A stretch of DNA of 32,957 nucleotides from Acidimicrobiia bacterium (GTDB lineage Bacteria; Actinomycetota; Acidimicrobiia; Acidimicrobiales; SKKL01): NCBI GenBank assembly GCA_016649895.1, contig JAENWR010000034.1:1-32957 (forward strand). Direction: 5' to 3'. Position 1 is the stretch's first letter. Each line of letters starts with the position of its first letter. The position numbers and the translations under genes were made by a program. Of the stretch, positions 12,810 through 21,116 are shown one piece after another. The notes under the pieces were generated by a model that was not told the DNA's origin, ran no database searches, and saw nothing but the letters and a program-made list of their open reading frames with translations.

Positions 12810-14351
12810 ATGACCTCACCCCACCTCTCCACCAGCGGCCGCCGCCCCGCTCCGGCGCGCGGTGCTCGCTCGGCTCTGGTTGCCGTGCTGTGCGGCCTCG
12901 TCGCGGTGGTCGGTGCACCAGGAGGTGCGCTCGCCCAGGAGGCGGAGTCCACCGACGAGGCGGGTGCGGCGCGGGTCGCGCTCACCAACGAGCGCGACAC
13001 CGCGGTCGGCGAGCTCACCAGCGTCGAGAGCGAACTCGCGGCCGCGGCTCAGCGCCTGGTGGCCACCGAAGCCGAACTCGCCACGCGGCGGGAGGAACGG
13101 ACGACAGCGACCACCGACCTCGAGGTGGCCCGAGCCGAGCGCGAGGAGCCGCTGGCGATCCGCCGTGCGGTCGCCATCGAGGTGTACATGGCCGGTGACC
13201 CGAACGCCGCGAGCCTGATCCGCGAGATCCTCGAGGCCAACTCCAGCATGGATGGCGCACGAGATCGGGCGGTGTTCAGCGCCGTCGTGGAGTGGGCCGA
13301 GGAGGCGATCGACCGGTTCGATGCCGAGATCGCGACGGCCACCGAACAGCTGGCCGACCTCGACGAACGCATCCCCGCGCTCGAATCCGACATGGAAGAG
13401 CTCGCCGAGGGTCGAGCAGCCCAGATGGTGCGGCGCGACGAGCTCACCACCCAGATCGACGATCTGAACCGTCGACTGCGCTGGCTCAACCGCTCGCCGC
13501 TCACGGGCCTGCCGTCGGACGAGATCCACACCCGGCCCATCCTCATCGTCAAGATCGACAACGTCCGACCGGCCCGACCGCAGGCCGGGCTGAACCAGGC
13601 CGACATCGTCATCGAGGAGAGGGTCGAGGCGGGGTTGTCGAGGTTCGCGGCGCTGTTCCAGTCGACCGCAGCCGATCCGGTCGGCCCGGTACGTTCGGCC
13701 CGCACGTCCGATGTGCTCTTGTTCGCCAACCTCGGTTCACCCCTGTTCGCCTTCTCCGGAGCCAACGCCGGTGTCGGCGGCGCCGTCGCGTCCTCGACCC
13801 TCGTCGACGTGGGTGCCGGCGCCCAGCGGGCGCACTACGACCGGGTCTCTGGGCGGCGGGCACCCCACAACCTGTTCACCAACACGTCGAGCCTGTGGGC
13901 GAGCACGCCGGGCAGCCCACCGCTGCCGATCTTCGAGTTCCGCGACGACGGCGCGGGGTTGCCGGCCGGTGCACGCCCGGCCATCGGAGTCGACCTCACG
14001 TACGGATCCGCAGACGCGTTGTTCGCCTGGGACGGTTCGGGCTGGGTTCGCTCGAGCGATGGACGGGCACACCCCGATGCCGCGGGAGTCTCGATCGCTC
14101 CGGCCAACGTGGTGGTGCGCTTCACCGACTACGTTCCGAGCCCGGCCGACTCGCGCTCGCCCGAGGCGGTCGTCACCGGCTCCGGCGAGCTGTGGGTCCT
14201 CACCGCCGGACACGTCGTGGTCGGGCGCTGGGAGCAGGAGTCGTTGACGAGTCCCACCCGCTGGCTCGACGCAGACGGCGCGCCCATTCCGCTCACGCCC
14301 GGGCGCACCTGGATCGTGATGCCCTCGCCGGGCGACGCCTCGCTGCGCTGA
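12810..14351 (+). CDS. Secreted coiled-coil plus DUF3048 (YerB-like) protein
   Basis: 513 residues from ATG 12810. The N-terminus is a signal peptide with basic residues, a hydrophobic core (SALVAVLCGLVAVVGAPGG) and cleavage near ALA-QE. Residues about 45-225 are heptad-rich coiled coil that includes AIEVYMAGDPNAASLIREIL, the pattern of EnvC/RipC-type regulators of peptidoglycan hydrolases. From about 230 the DUF3048 domain begins (SPLTGLPSDE, RPILIVKIDNV, then VGPVRSARTSD) and continues to the C-terminus, ending in a typical GRTWIVMPSP. YerB-type proteins are extracytoplasmic with unknown biochemistry. The fusion suggests a cell-wall function. The open frame extends upstream of the ATG, but that part is divergent promoter DNA. 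Confidence 0.87.
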   Translation: MTSPHLSTSGRRPAPARGARSALVAVLCGLVAVVGAPGGALAQEAESTDEAGAARVALTNERDTAVGELTSVESELAAAAQRLVATEAELATRREERTTATTDLEVARAEREEPLAIRRAVAIEVYMAGDPNAASLIREILEANSSMDGARDRAVFSAVVEWAEEAIDRFDAEIATATEQLADLDERIPALESDMEELAEGRAAQMVRRDELTTQIDDLNRRLRWLNRSPLTGLPSDEIHTRPILIVKIDNVRPARPQAGLNQADIVIEERVEAGLSRFAALFQSTAADPVGPVRSARTSDVLLFANLGSPLFAFSGANAGVGGAVASSTLVDVGAGAQRAHYDRVSGRRAPHNLFTNTSSLWASTPGSPPLPIFEFRDDGAGLPAGARPAIGVDLTYGSADALFAWDGSGWVRSSDGRAHPDAAGVSIAPANVVVRFTDYVPSPADSRSPEAVVTGSGELWVLTAGHVVVGRWEQESLTSPTRWLDADGAPIPLTPGRTWIVMPSPGDASLR

Positions 14352-14429
14352 GACCGCGCCGCCCAGGGTGTGGCCTCGGTGGCGATCGTGGCCGTGCGGT
14401 GTGCCACGGTGGGTGGCGTGGCCGGACTG

Positions 14430-15374
14430 ATGACGATCGTTCGCCGTGCGGTGGCGCAGGTGCGCGATCGCGCTGGTTCCATCGCCGGGCGACCCGAGGT
14501 TGCGGGCCGGCTCGATGTGGCGCGGCGCTTCTGGGTCGACGCGATGGAGGACCGGGTCACCGGGCTCGCCGCCGAGATCGCCTTCTACGCCACGCTCAGC
14601 GTGTTCCCGGCGATCCTCGCCATCGCCGCCATGCTCGGCTTCGTGGGGTCCCTGGTCGGCGAGGATGCCGCCGCCACCGCCCAGAACGCCATCACCGATG
14701 CCATGGGCCAGGCACTCGGGCCCGGAGCGATCAACGTCCAGTCGGCCATCGAGAGTCTGTTCGAGCGTCCGAGCCCGGGGCTCCTCGGGTTCGGTCTCGC
14801 CGCCACCATCTATACGACGTCTCGGGGCTTCAACTCCATGATCCGGGCACTCGACATCGTCTACGACATCGTCGAGACCCGCGCGGGGTGGCGCACCCGC
14901 CTGCTCGGGCTGGGCCTTGCCGCCGGATCGGTGGTGGTTGCGGCGCTGGTGCTCACCATGCTCGTGGTCGGGCCGCTGCTCGGTTCGGGGCAGGCCGTCG
15001 CCGACTGGCTCGGTGTCGGTGAGGCGTTCGCCACCTGGTGGACCTGGATGCGGCCGCCGGTGCTGATCCTCGCCCTGATGACGTGGGCGTCGGTGATGTT
15101 CCACGTGGCGCCGAACCACCAGACGCCATGGCGGGCCGATCTCCCGGGAGCGGTCACCACCACGGTGCTGTGGTTGCTCGGTGCTGGCGGCTTCCGCGCC
15201 TACCTCTCGATCGCCAGCGAAGGAAGCAACGCGGTGTTCGGGGTCCTCGGCGGCGGACTCATCCTCATGCTGTGGTTGTACGTGATGGGCCTCGGCCTCC
15301 TCATCGGAGGAGAGGTCAACTCCCACATCGAACGTGGTCGCCGGGCTCCAGCCCGGTCCGATCCCGCGACGTAG
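14430..15374 (+). CDS. YihY/BrkB-family inner membrane protein
   Basis: 314 residues from ATG 14430; in-frame alternatives lie upstream at 14370 and 14418. After an amphipathic N-terminus come about six membrane helices. The conserved family region LAAEIAFYATLSVFPAILAIAAMLG is at about 48-72, SRGFNSMIRALDIVYD near 132 and the final helix ILMLWLYVMGLGLLIGGEVN near 285. Family members, once mislabelled ribonuclease BN, are integral membrane proteins of uncertain role. The gene follows the DUF3048 gene by about 80 bp and precedes the acyl-CoA dehydrogenase by 9 bp. Confidence 0.9.
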   Translation: MTIVRRAVAQVRDRAGSIAGRPEVAGRLDVARRFWVDAMEDRVTGLAAEIAFYATLSVFPAILAIAAMLGFVGSLVGEDAAATAQNAITDAMGQALGPGAINVQSAIESLFERPSPGLLGFGLAATIYTTSRGFNSMIRALDIVYDIVETRAGWRTRLLGLGLAAGSVVVAALVLTMLVVGPLLGSGQAVADWLGVGEAFATWWTWMRPPVLILALMTWASVMFHVAPNHQTPWRADLPGAVTTTVLWLLGAGGFRAYLSIASEGSNAVFGVLGGGLILMLWLYVMGLGLLIGGEVNSHIERGRRAPARSDPAT

Positions 15375-15377
15375 CCT
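15372..15377 (+). promoter_or_regulatory. -10 box for leaderless acyl-CoA dehydrogenase gene
   Basis: TAGCCT, 6 nt before GTG 15384. It overlaps the stop codon of the YihY gene, so the dehydrogenase-lgt pair may have its own promoter. Confidence 0.5.
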
Positions 15378-15383
15378 GGGCCG

Positions 15384-17201
15384 GTGACCAACTACGACGC
15401 ACCGCTGAACGACATCGGATTCACCCTCGACACGTTCTGCGACGTCGAGGCGCTGGCCGCGCTGGAGACCTTCGGCCACGCCGACCGCGCCACCATCGAC
15501 GCGCTCCTCGCCGAAGCCGGCCGCTTCATGTCCGAGGTGGTCGCGCCCACGAACCAGACCGGCGACCGGGTCGGAGCGCAGCTCACCGACCAAGGGGTGG
15601 TCACTCCACCGGGCTTCGTGGAGGCCTACCAGCAGTACGTCGCCGCGGGATGGGGTGGCGTCTCGTTCGATCCCGACTACGGAGGGGGTGGCTTCCCCTG
15701 GCTCGTCGGCGTCATCCTGCAGGAGCTTCTGACCAGCGCCAACATGGCCTTCTCGATGTGCCCGCTCCTCACCCAGGGCGGCGTCGACATGCTGAGCCAC
15801 CACGGCACGACGGCCCAGAAGCAGCGCTTCCTGCCGAAGATGATCACCGGCGAGTGGGCCGGCACCATGAACCTGACCGAGCCCGATGCCGGCTCCGACG
15901 TCGGCGCGCTGCGCACCCGCGCCGAACCGGCCGACGACGGCACCTGGCGCATCCACGGGACGAAGATCTTCATCAGCTTCGGTGACCACGACCTCGCCGA
16001 GAACATCATCCACCTCGTCCTCGCCCGAACCCCGGGGGCGCCTCCCGGCACCAGGGGCATCTCGTGCTTCATCGTCCCCAAGTTCCTGGTGGGCGACGAC
16101 GGACGACCGGGGGCCGCCAACGACGTGAGCTGCGTGTCGATCGAGCACAAGATGGGGATCAACGGCAGCCCGACCTGCGTGCTCTCCTTCGGCGAGGGCG
16201 AAGGAGCCGTCGGCTACCTCATCGGCGACGAGAACGCGGGCATGTCGTACATGTTCACGATGATGAACAACGCCCGTCTCTCGGTCGGGCTCGAGGGTCT
16301 CGCGCTCGCCGAGCGGGCGTGGCAGCCCACTCTTTCGTTCGCCCAGGAACGGCGGCAGGGACGGGCCGTCGGCGCCCCGCGCGGCACGAGCTCGCCCATC
16401 GTCGAGCATCCCGACGTGCGCCGGATGCTCCTCACGATGAAGGCCGACATCGACGCCATGCGGGCCCTCGTCTACGTCAACGCCGAGGCGATCGACCTGT
16501 CGCTCCACCATCCCGACGAGGTGGTGCGCACCGAGAACCTCGAGCTCGTCGACCTCCTGATCCCGCTGTCGAAGGCCTGGTGCACCGATCTCGGTTCGGT
16601 GGTCACGTCGCTCGCCGTCCAGGTGCACGGGGGGATGGGCTACATCGAGGAGACGGGCATCGCCCAGCACTACCGCGACGCCCGGATCACCGCCATCTAC
16701 GAGGGCACCAACGGCATCCAGGCGATCGACCTCGTCGGACGAAAGCTGCCCATGCGCGGCGGGGGAGTGGTCGCCGACCACATCGCCCGGATGCGGTCGA
16801 CCGCGGCTGCGCTCGATGCCGGTGCCGGCGACGCCGCGGCCGACCTCACCGGCGCACGCGAGTCGCTCGACGCCGCCATCGATGCGGTGGAGGCCGTCAC
16901 CGCCGAGCTCATGGCCATGGGGCTGGCCGACCCGAATGACGCATTGGCCGGCGCCACGCCCTACCTTCGCATGCTGGCAGTCACCACCGGCGGCTGGTTG
17001 ATGGCCCGCCAGGCCCTCGCCGCACGCGACCGGCTGGCATCCGCGTCCGACGATCCCACCCGACAGTTCTTCGAAGGGAAGCTCTCAGTGGCTCGGTTCT
17101 TCCTCGAACAGCTCGTCCCCGAGGTGCATGGCCTGACCGCGTCGGTCACCGCCGGCGCCGGGACGCTCTTCCGGTTCGACCCCGCGGTGCTCGCCCCGTG
17201 A
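15384..17201 (+). CDS. Acyl-CoA dehydrogenase, large (FadE5/DmdC-type)
   Basis: 605 residues, about 200 longer than classical acyl-CoA dehydrogenases, which places it in the group with an extra C-terminal domain that includes mycobacterial FadE5 and the methylmercaptopropionyl-CoA dehydrogenase DmdC. The FAD-binding part has MNLTEPDAGSDVGALRTRAE (about 163-182) and HGTKIFISFGDHD. The catalytic base is Glu440 in ITAIYEGTNGIQAIDLVGRK. The C-terminal helical region ends in FRFDPAVLAP. It should form a trans-2,3 double bond in an acyl-CoA with electrons passed to ETF. Chain length and pathway cannot be read from the sequence. Its stop overlaps the lgt start. Confidence 0.93.
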   Translation: MTNYDAPLNDIGFTLDTFCDVEALAALETFGHADRATIDALLAEAGRFMSEVVAPTNQTGDRVGAQLTDQGVVTPPGFVEAYQQYVAAGWGGVSFDPDYGGGGFPWLVGVILQELLTSANMAFSMCPLLTQGGVDMLSHHGTTAQKQRFLPKMITGEWAGTMNLTEPDAGSDVGALRTRAEPADDGTWRIHGTKIFISFGDHDLAENIIHLVLARTPGAPPGTRGISCFIVPKFLVGDDGRPGAANDVSCVSIEHKMGINGSPTCVLSFGEGEGAVGYLIGDENAGMSYMFTMMNNARLSVGLEGLALAERAWQPTLSFAQERRQGRAVGAPRGTSSPIVEHPDVRRMLLTMKADIDAMRALVYVNAEAIDLSLHHPDEVVRTENLELVDLLIPLSKAWCTDLGSVVTSLAVQVHGGMGYIEETGIAQHYRDARITAIYEGTNGIQAIDLVGRKLPMRGGGVVADHIARMRSTAAALDAGAGDAAADLTGARESLDAAIDAVEAVTAELMAMGLADPNDALAGATPYLRMLAVTTGGWLMARQALAARDRLASASDDPTRQFFEGKLSVARFFLEQLVPEVHGLTASVTAGAGTLFRFDPAVLAP

Positions 17202-18412
17202 GTGCCGCCTCGTCGCTGGCCCTCGTCGTCGCCTCCATCCCCAGTCCATCGTCGGGTTCGGTGTCGGTGGGGCCGCTCGAGCTGCGCGCCTATGGCCTGA
17301 TGATCGCCATCGGCGTCATCGCCGCGGTGTGGTTGGCCCAGCGTCGGTGGGCCGAGGCCGGCGGCGATCCCGAGGACGTCGCGTCGATCGCCATGTGGGC
17401 GGTTCCGGCCGGGCTGGTCGGGGCGCGCCTCTACCACGTGATCACCGACTGGAAGGCCTACCAAGGCCGGTGGTTCGAGGTCGTCGAGATCTGGGAGGGC
17501 GGCCTCGGCATCCCCGGCGGCATCGCGGTCGGGACGCTCGTGGGGCTCTACGTGGCTCATCGACGGGGGATCCGCCTGCCCGTCATCCTCGATGCCGCCG
17601 CACCTGCGCTTCCGCTCGCCCAGGCGATCGGACGTTGGGGCAACTGGTTCAACCAGGAGCTCTTCGGCGGCCCCACCGACCTTCCGTGGGGCCTCGAGAT
17701 CGACCCTGGCCGTCGCCCGGGAAGCTTCGTCGACTACGAGACGTTCCACCCCACGTTCCTCTACGAGTCGTTGTGGAACCTGGCGCTGTGCGGCGCGCTG
17801 ATCTGGGTCGGGCGCACCGGCAGGCTCCGGCCCGGACGTCTGTTCCCCCTCTACGTGCTCGGCTACTTCGTGGCGCGCCTGGGCATCGAGCTCATGCGCT
17901 CCGATCCGGCCAGCCTCATCGGCGGGGTGCGAGTGAACGTGTGGACCAGCCTCGTCGGCATCGTCGTCGGCGGCTGGTTCGTGGCTCGCGGTGGCCGCCG
18001 TCCGACCGACCTCGTCGACCTGCGGCCCTACGACGACAGCGCCGACGACGATGGCGCGCTCGTCGCCGCAGCCGAGCGGGTCGCTTCGGTGATGCCCGCG
18101 TCGTTGGCTGGGCCGATCGCACCATCGTCGGACGAGCTGTTCGCACCCGCGCCGCCCGAGATCGGAGCAGGGAGCGATCTCTCGACCGCCAAGGCGCTGG
18201 CATCGGAGCCCGAGCCAGATCGGCACGTGGCGGGCGACGCGGAGCCAGAGGATGAGCCGGAGCCGGAGCCAGTCATCGAGCCCGAGCCCGTCGCCGACGA
18301 GGGTCCAGACCTCGCAGCAGCGAAGAAGACCGCGGCGAAGGAGGCCCCGCCCGTGCCGCGGCTCCCGCTCGACGAAGTGGGCTCGGACCCCGCCGAGCCG
18401 AGTACCGACTGA
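17198..18412 (+). CDS. lgt: Prolipoprotein diacylglyceryl transferase
   Basis: 404 residues with GTG 17198, overlapping the preceding stop in a GTGA junction. The Lgt core occupies residues 25-272 with about seven membrane helices, ARLYHVITDW near 76-85, GIPGG (104-108) and the family signature GRWGNWFNQELFGG (145-158). The enzyme transfers diacylglycerol from phosphatidylglycerol to the lipobox cysteine of prolipoproteins. Residues about 273-404 form a long acidic Glu/Asp/Pro-rich tail without fold, as in other actinobacterial Lgt proteins. The tail has no known function. The gene ends 2 bp from the convergent phosphotransferase gene, leaving no room for a separate terminator. Confidence 0.96.
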   Translation: MSAASSLALVVASIPSPSSGSVSVGPLELRAYGLMIAIGVIAAVWLAQRRWAEAGGDPEDVASIAMWAVPAGLVGARLYHVITDWKAYQGRWFEVVEIWEGGLGIPGGIAVGTLVGLYVAHRRGIRLPVILDAAAPALPLAQAIGRWGNWFNQELFGGPTDLPWGLEIDPGRRPGSFVDYETFHPTFLYESLWNLALCGALIWVGRTGRLRPGRLFPLYVLGYFVARLGIELMRSDPASLIGGVRVNVWTSLVGIVVGGWFVARGGRRPTDLVDLRPYDDSADDDGALVAAAERVASVMPASLAGPIAPSSDELFAPAPPEIGAGSDLSTAKALASEPEPDRHVAGDAEPEDEPEPEPVIEPEPVADEGPDLAAAKKTAAKEAPPVPRLPLDEVGSDPAEPSTD

Positions 18413-18414
18413 TC

Positions 18415-19404
18415 TCAGCTGCCGGTCGGGGCCTGGTCCAGGGCGTTGAGGTAGCTCGTGCCCTCGATGGTGGAGGCGAGCCGGTGGTACGGATGGTGCT
18501 GAGACAGCAGCCCCACCTTGTCGGGTGGCGGGTTCAGCAAGAGGTCGCGCACGTCGTAGGCGATGGCGTAGATCCGAACCCGGTCGAACTGGTTCGGGAA
18601 GTCGAAGAGCTGGGGATGGTCCTCGGCGAGCCACCACGGGACCTCGCGGTAGTCCTCGGCCCGGGTGAGGTGCTCGTAGTCGGCGGCCACGTGCAGGTGG
18701 GGCAGGGCGCAGAAGCGGAGGAACACGTCGAGGTCGAGGTCGGGCGGTCCAGGACGTGCCCACTCGAAGTCGAGGATCGCCGTGATGCGTTGCCCGTCCC
18801 ACATGATGTTCTCGAACGTGAGATCGCCGTGGACCAACGTCGAGGTCTGGAACGGGATGAGGCAGCCGGCGGTCTCGGTGACGAGTTGCTCGGCGCGATC
18901 GAGCAGGTTGCGGTCGACGTGGGGGAGCGCCTTGGCCCGGTCGATGGCGACCAGCAGGGGCATGACCGGGGAGTAGGTGATGCTCGAGAGCAACTGGGGT
19001 GCGGTGCTGTCGATGTCGGGCAGGTCTCGGGGGGCAGGCGTGCTGTGGAGGGCCCGTAGACGGCCAGCCAGCTGGTGGATGGCCTCACGGCGCTCGGGGC
19101 GGGTCATGCTCGGCCAGCAGCGCGACAGGACCTGGCCGGGGACGCGGCGGACGATGAGCCAGTCGGCGCCGGGCTTGCCGCCGTAGGCGACGATCTCGGG
19201 GTAACCCACCTCGGGTGGGAGGTGCGGGGCGAGGGCCGCCTCGCGGCGCAGCCGTGGGTCGAGGCGGCGGTTCACCCGGATCACGTAGTCGTCGGCGATC
19301 CAGACCTCGTTGGTGACGCTGTCGGCGCGTCGCAGCGGCATGTCCATGTCGAGGAAGGCAGATTGGAGCGCGCGTCGCGCTCGGGCGATCGCGAAGCTGC
19401 TCAC
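18415..19404 (-). CDS. Phosphotransferase (APH/choline-kinase fold)
   Basis: 329 residues from GTG 19404, with a GAGGAAG ribosome binding site upstream. It has an aminoglycoside phosphotransferase-like fold: N-lobe with VIRVNRR (41-47), catalytic loop HGDLTFENIMWD (192-203) with Asp194 and Asn199, and the metal-binding ILDFEWARPGPPD (210-222) with Asp212. The usual interpretation is ATP-dependent phosphorylation of a small molecule such as a sugar, amino alcohol or antibiotic; specificity cannot be predicted. It is translationally coupled (GTGA overlap) to the serine hydrolase gene upstream. Confidence 0.88.
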   Translation of the reverse strand: MSSFAIARARRALQSAFLDMDMPLRRADSVTNEVWIADDYVIRVNRRLDPRLRREAALAPHLPPEVGYPEIVAYGGKPGADWLIVRRVPGQVLSRCWPSMTRPERREAIHQLAGRLRALHSTPAPRDLPDIDSTAPQLLSSITYSPVMPLLVAIDRAKALPHVDRNLLDRAEQLVTETAGCLIPFQTSTLVHGDLTFENIMWDGQRITAILDFEWARPGPPDLDLDVFLRFCALPHLHVAADYEHLTRAEDYREVPWWLAEDHPQLFDFPNQFDRVRIYAIAYDVRDLLLNPPPDKVGLLSQHHPYHRLASTIEGTSYLNALDQAPTGS

Positions 19405-20315
19405 GGTGACTTCCTCGATTCGTCCACGACTCCTTCCACGTCGGCAGCCATGCCCCGATGTTGACGATCGGGCGCGACATCGGCGAGATCATCGGTGACA
19501 GCTGCTGCAGCACGGAGGACCTCGTCGCCGAGCGCTCGCCATCGGGCCGGCGCCCAGTCGCCGAAGTCGCGGTCGCCCAGCACCACCAACGCCGCGCCGT
19601 GGTCGGGGTCGATCCACACCAGCGAGCCCGACCGGCCGAAGTGCCCGAACGTGCGAGGCGACGCGCCGTCGGGGGTCCAATGAGGTGACTTCGCGCCGCG
19701 GATCTCGACCCCGAGGCCCCACGTGTTGTCCGCGTGCTGGCCGAAGCCAGGCAGGACACCGGGGAGGCCCGGGTAGGCCACCGAGGCGAGCAGATCGCGG
19801 CTCGATGCGGCCACGACGGTGGGCTGCGGGCTCCGCAGGTCCTCCACCAGTCGGATCAGATCGTCGACAGTGCCCACCGCGCCGTGCGCTGGCGATCCCT
19901 CGAGCGTGGTGTCCTCCATGCCGAGCGGCTCGAAGACGGCAGCGTGGAGGTAGGCGGACACGTCCATCCCAGCCCTGTCGGTGAGGATCGCGCCGAGCAC
20001 CTCGAAACCCCGGTTGGAGTAGATGCGTCGGGTCCCCGGGGGGCCGATGACCTGATCGGAGTCGGCGGCGAGGCCCGACGCGTGCGCCAGCAGGTGCCCG
20101 ACGGTGGCCCCCGGCGGTCCCGCCGGTTCGTCGAGCCGGAGTGTCTCCTCCTCGACCGCGACCATCACCGCGACGGCGACCAGCACCTTGGTGACCGACG
20201 CGAGGGCGAAGCGGTCGGTGGTCGCACCGACGCGCAGCACCGAGCCATCGGGGAGGACGGCGGCGGCTCCGACGCGCTCGACCGGCCATTCGGAGACGTT
20301 CGCGAGGTGGTCCAT
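19401..20315 (-). CDS. Serine hydrolase, beta-lactamase/class C-like
   Basis: 304 residues from ATG 20315, which has a TACCGT box 8 nt upstream; the frame opens further upstream without support. The three active-site elements of the class C/DD-peptidase fold are present: SVTK (Ser40, Lys43), YSN (Tyr99 to Asn101) and HFG (His225 to Gly227) in place of KTG. No signal peptide is visible, so it is probably cytoplasmic and an esterase or peptidase rather than a secreted resistance enzyme. Its stop codon overlaps the start of the phosphotransferase gene, and the pair diverges from the glutathione peroxidase gene. Confidence 0.9.
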   Translation of the reverse strand: MDHLANVSEWPVERVGAAAVLPDGSVLRVGATTDRFALASVTKVLVAVAVMVAVEEETLRLDEPAGPPGATVGHLLAHASGLAADSDQVIGPPGTRRIYSNRGFEVLGAILTDRAGMDVSAYLHAAVFEPLGMEDTTLEGSPAHGAVGTVDDLIRLVEDLRSPQPTVVAASSRDLLASVAYPGLPGVLPGFGQHADNTWGLGVEIRGAKSPHWTPDGASPRTFGHFGRSGSLVWIDPDHGAALVVLGDRDFGDWAPARWRALGDEVLRAAAAVTDDLADVAPDRQHRGMAADVEGVVDESRKSP

Positions 20316-20323
20316 CCCCGGCG

Positions 20324-20329
20324 ACGGTA
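20324..20329 (-). promoter_or_regulatory. -10 box for leaderless serine hydrolase gene
   Basis: TACCGT on the minus strand, 8 nt before ATG 20315, inside the 90-bp divergent region shared with the glutathione peroxidase gene. Confidence 0.55.
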
Positions 20330-20405
20330 GCGGCACCTCGCGGAGGGTTCGACGTGCGCATCCGGCAGAATGGCGTCGGCATCCGATCGACACCCTGGGG
20401 GACAC

Positions 20406-20897
20406 GTGCCGCTGTACGACCACAAGATCTCGACGCTCGACGGCAGTGACGACTCGGCCCTCGCCGAGCAGAAGGGCAAGCTCGCCCTCGTGGTGAACGT
20501 CGCGTCCAAGTGCGGCCTCACGCCGCAGTACGAGCAGCTCGAGGCCATCCACGAGCGCTACGCCGACCGCGGCTTCGCCGTCCTCGGCTTCCCGTGCAAC
20601 CAGTTCGGCGGCCAGGAGCCCGGCACCTCAGAGGAGATCGCCACCTTCTGCAGCACCACCTATGGCGTCACCTTCCCGATGTTCGAGAAGGTCGACGTGA
20701 ACGGCGACGATCGCCATCCGATCTACGACGAGCTCGTCTCGACCCCCGACGCCGAGGGCACAGCCGGCGACGTGCAGTGGAACTTCGAGAAGTTCCTGGT
20801 GGCGCCCGACGGCACCGTGGTGCAGCGCTTCCGCCCCATGACCACTCCCGACGACCCTGCGGTCATCGAGGCGATCGAGGCCAACCTCCCGTCGTGA
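20406..20897 (+). CDS. Glutathione peroxidase-family peroxidase (Cys type)
   Basis: 163 residues from GTG 20406, which follows GGGGGA; an in-frame ATG at 20370 is the alternative. The catalytic motif NVASKCGLTPQY has Cys36 instead of selenocysteine. The other tetrad positions are Gln70 in GFPCNQFGGQEPG and Trp125/Asn126 in WNFEKFLV. Cys64 and Cys82 are candidates for the resolving cysteine. Actinobacteria generally use mycothiol rather than glutathione, and Cys-type members usually take electrons from thioredoxin, so the name reflects family rather than substrate. It reduces hydroperoxides. It is monocistronic and divergent from the hydrolase gene. Confidence 0.93.
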   Translation: MPLYDHKISTLDGSDDSALAEQKGKLALVVNVASKCGLTPQYEQLEAIHERYADRGFAVLGFPCNQFGGQEPGTSEEIATFCSTTYGVTFPMFEKVDVNGDDRHPIYDELVSTPDAEGTAGDVQWNFEKFLVAPDGTVVQRFRPMTTPDDPAVIEAIEANLPS

Positions 20898-20954
20898 GCC
20901 GAGGCCCGATCGAGCCCTGACACAGCAGATCCCCGGTTCGACGAACCGAACCGG

Positions 20955-20997
20955 TACCCTTGACCAGCGAGGGAGCGCCCTGACTTCGGCGCCCTCG
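20955..20997 (+). promoter_or_regulatory. Promoter-like box and hairpin starting the DEAD-box leader
   Basis: TACCCT (20955-20960) is a possible -10 box. Eight bases later CGAGGG-AG-CGCC (20968-20979) pairs with GGCG-CCCTCG (20988-20997), a 10-bp stem with a 2-nt bulge and an 8-nt loop at the predicted 5' end of the transcript. This would leave a leader of about 150 nt before the helicase start at 21117, with another small stem CCCAC/GTGGG near 21071-21083. The hairpin could alternatively terminate the peroxidase transcript. No further gene is seen in 20898-21116. Confidence 0.4.
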
Positions 20998-21116
20998 CGG
21001 GTCATCTGCAATCGCGCGCAGGTCGGAACTGCGTTCGCACGGTAGAGGACCCAACCCGTAGCGAACCGTTCCCACCCAGTGGGCCATCTCGGCCCCGACC
21101 TCCGCGGAGTTTTCAC

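Noticed and set aside
13737-16781. A 1014-codon minus-strand open frame
   Set aside because: It is antisense to the DUF3048, YihY and acyl-CoA dehydrogenase genes, all with clear family motifs. Long empty antisense frames are normal at this GC content.
18415-20315. An antibiotic-resistance island from the phosphotransferase and beta-lactamase-fold pair
   Set aside because: Both are broad families, the hydrolase lacks a signal peptide and the KTG motif, and there is no mobile element nearby.
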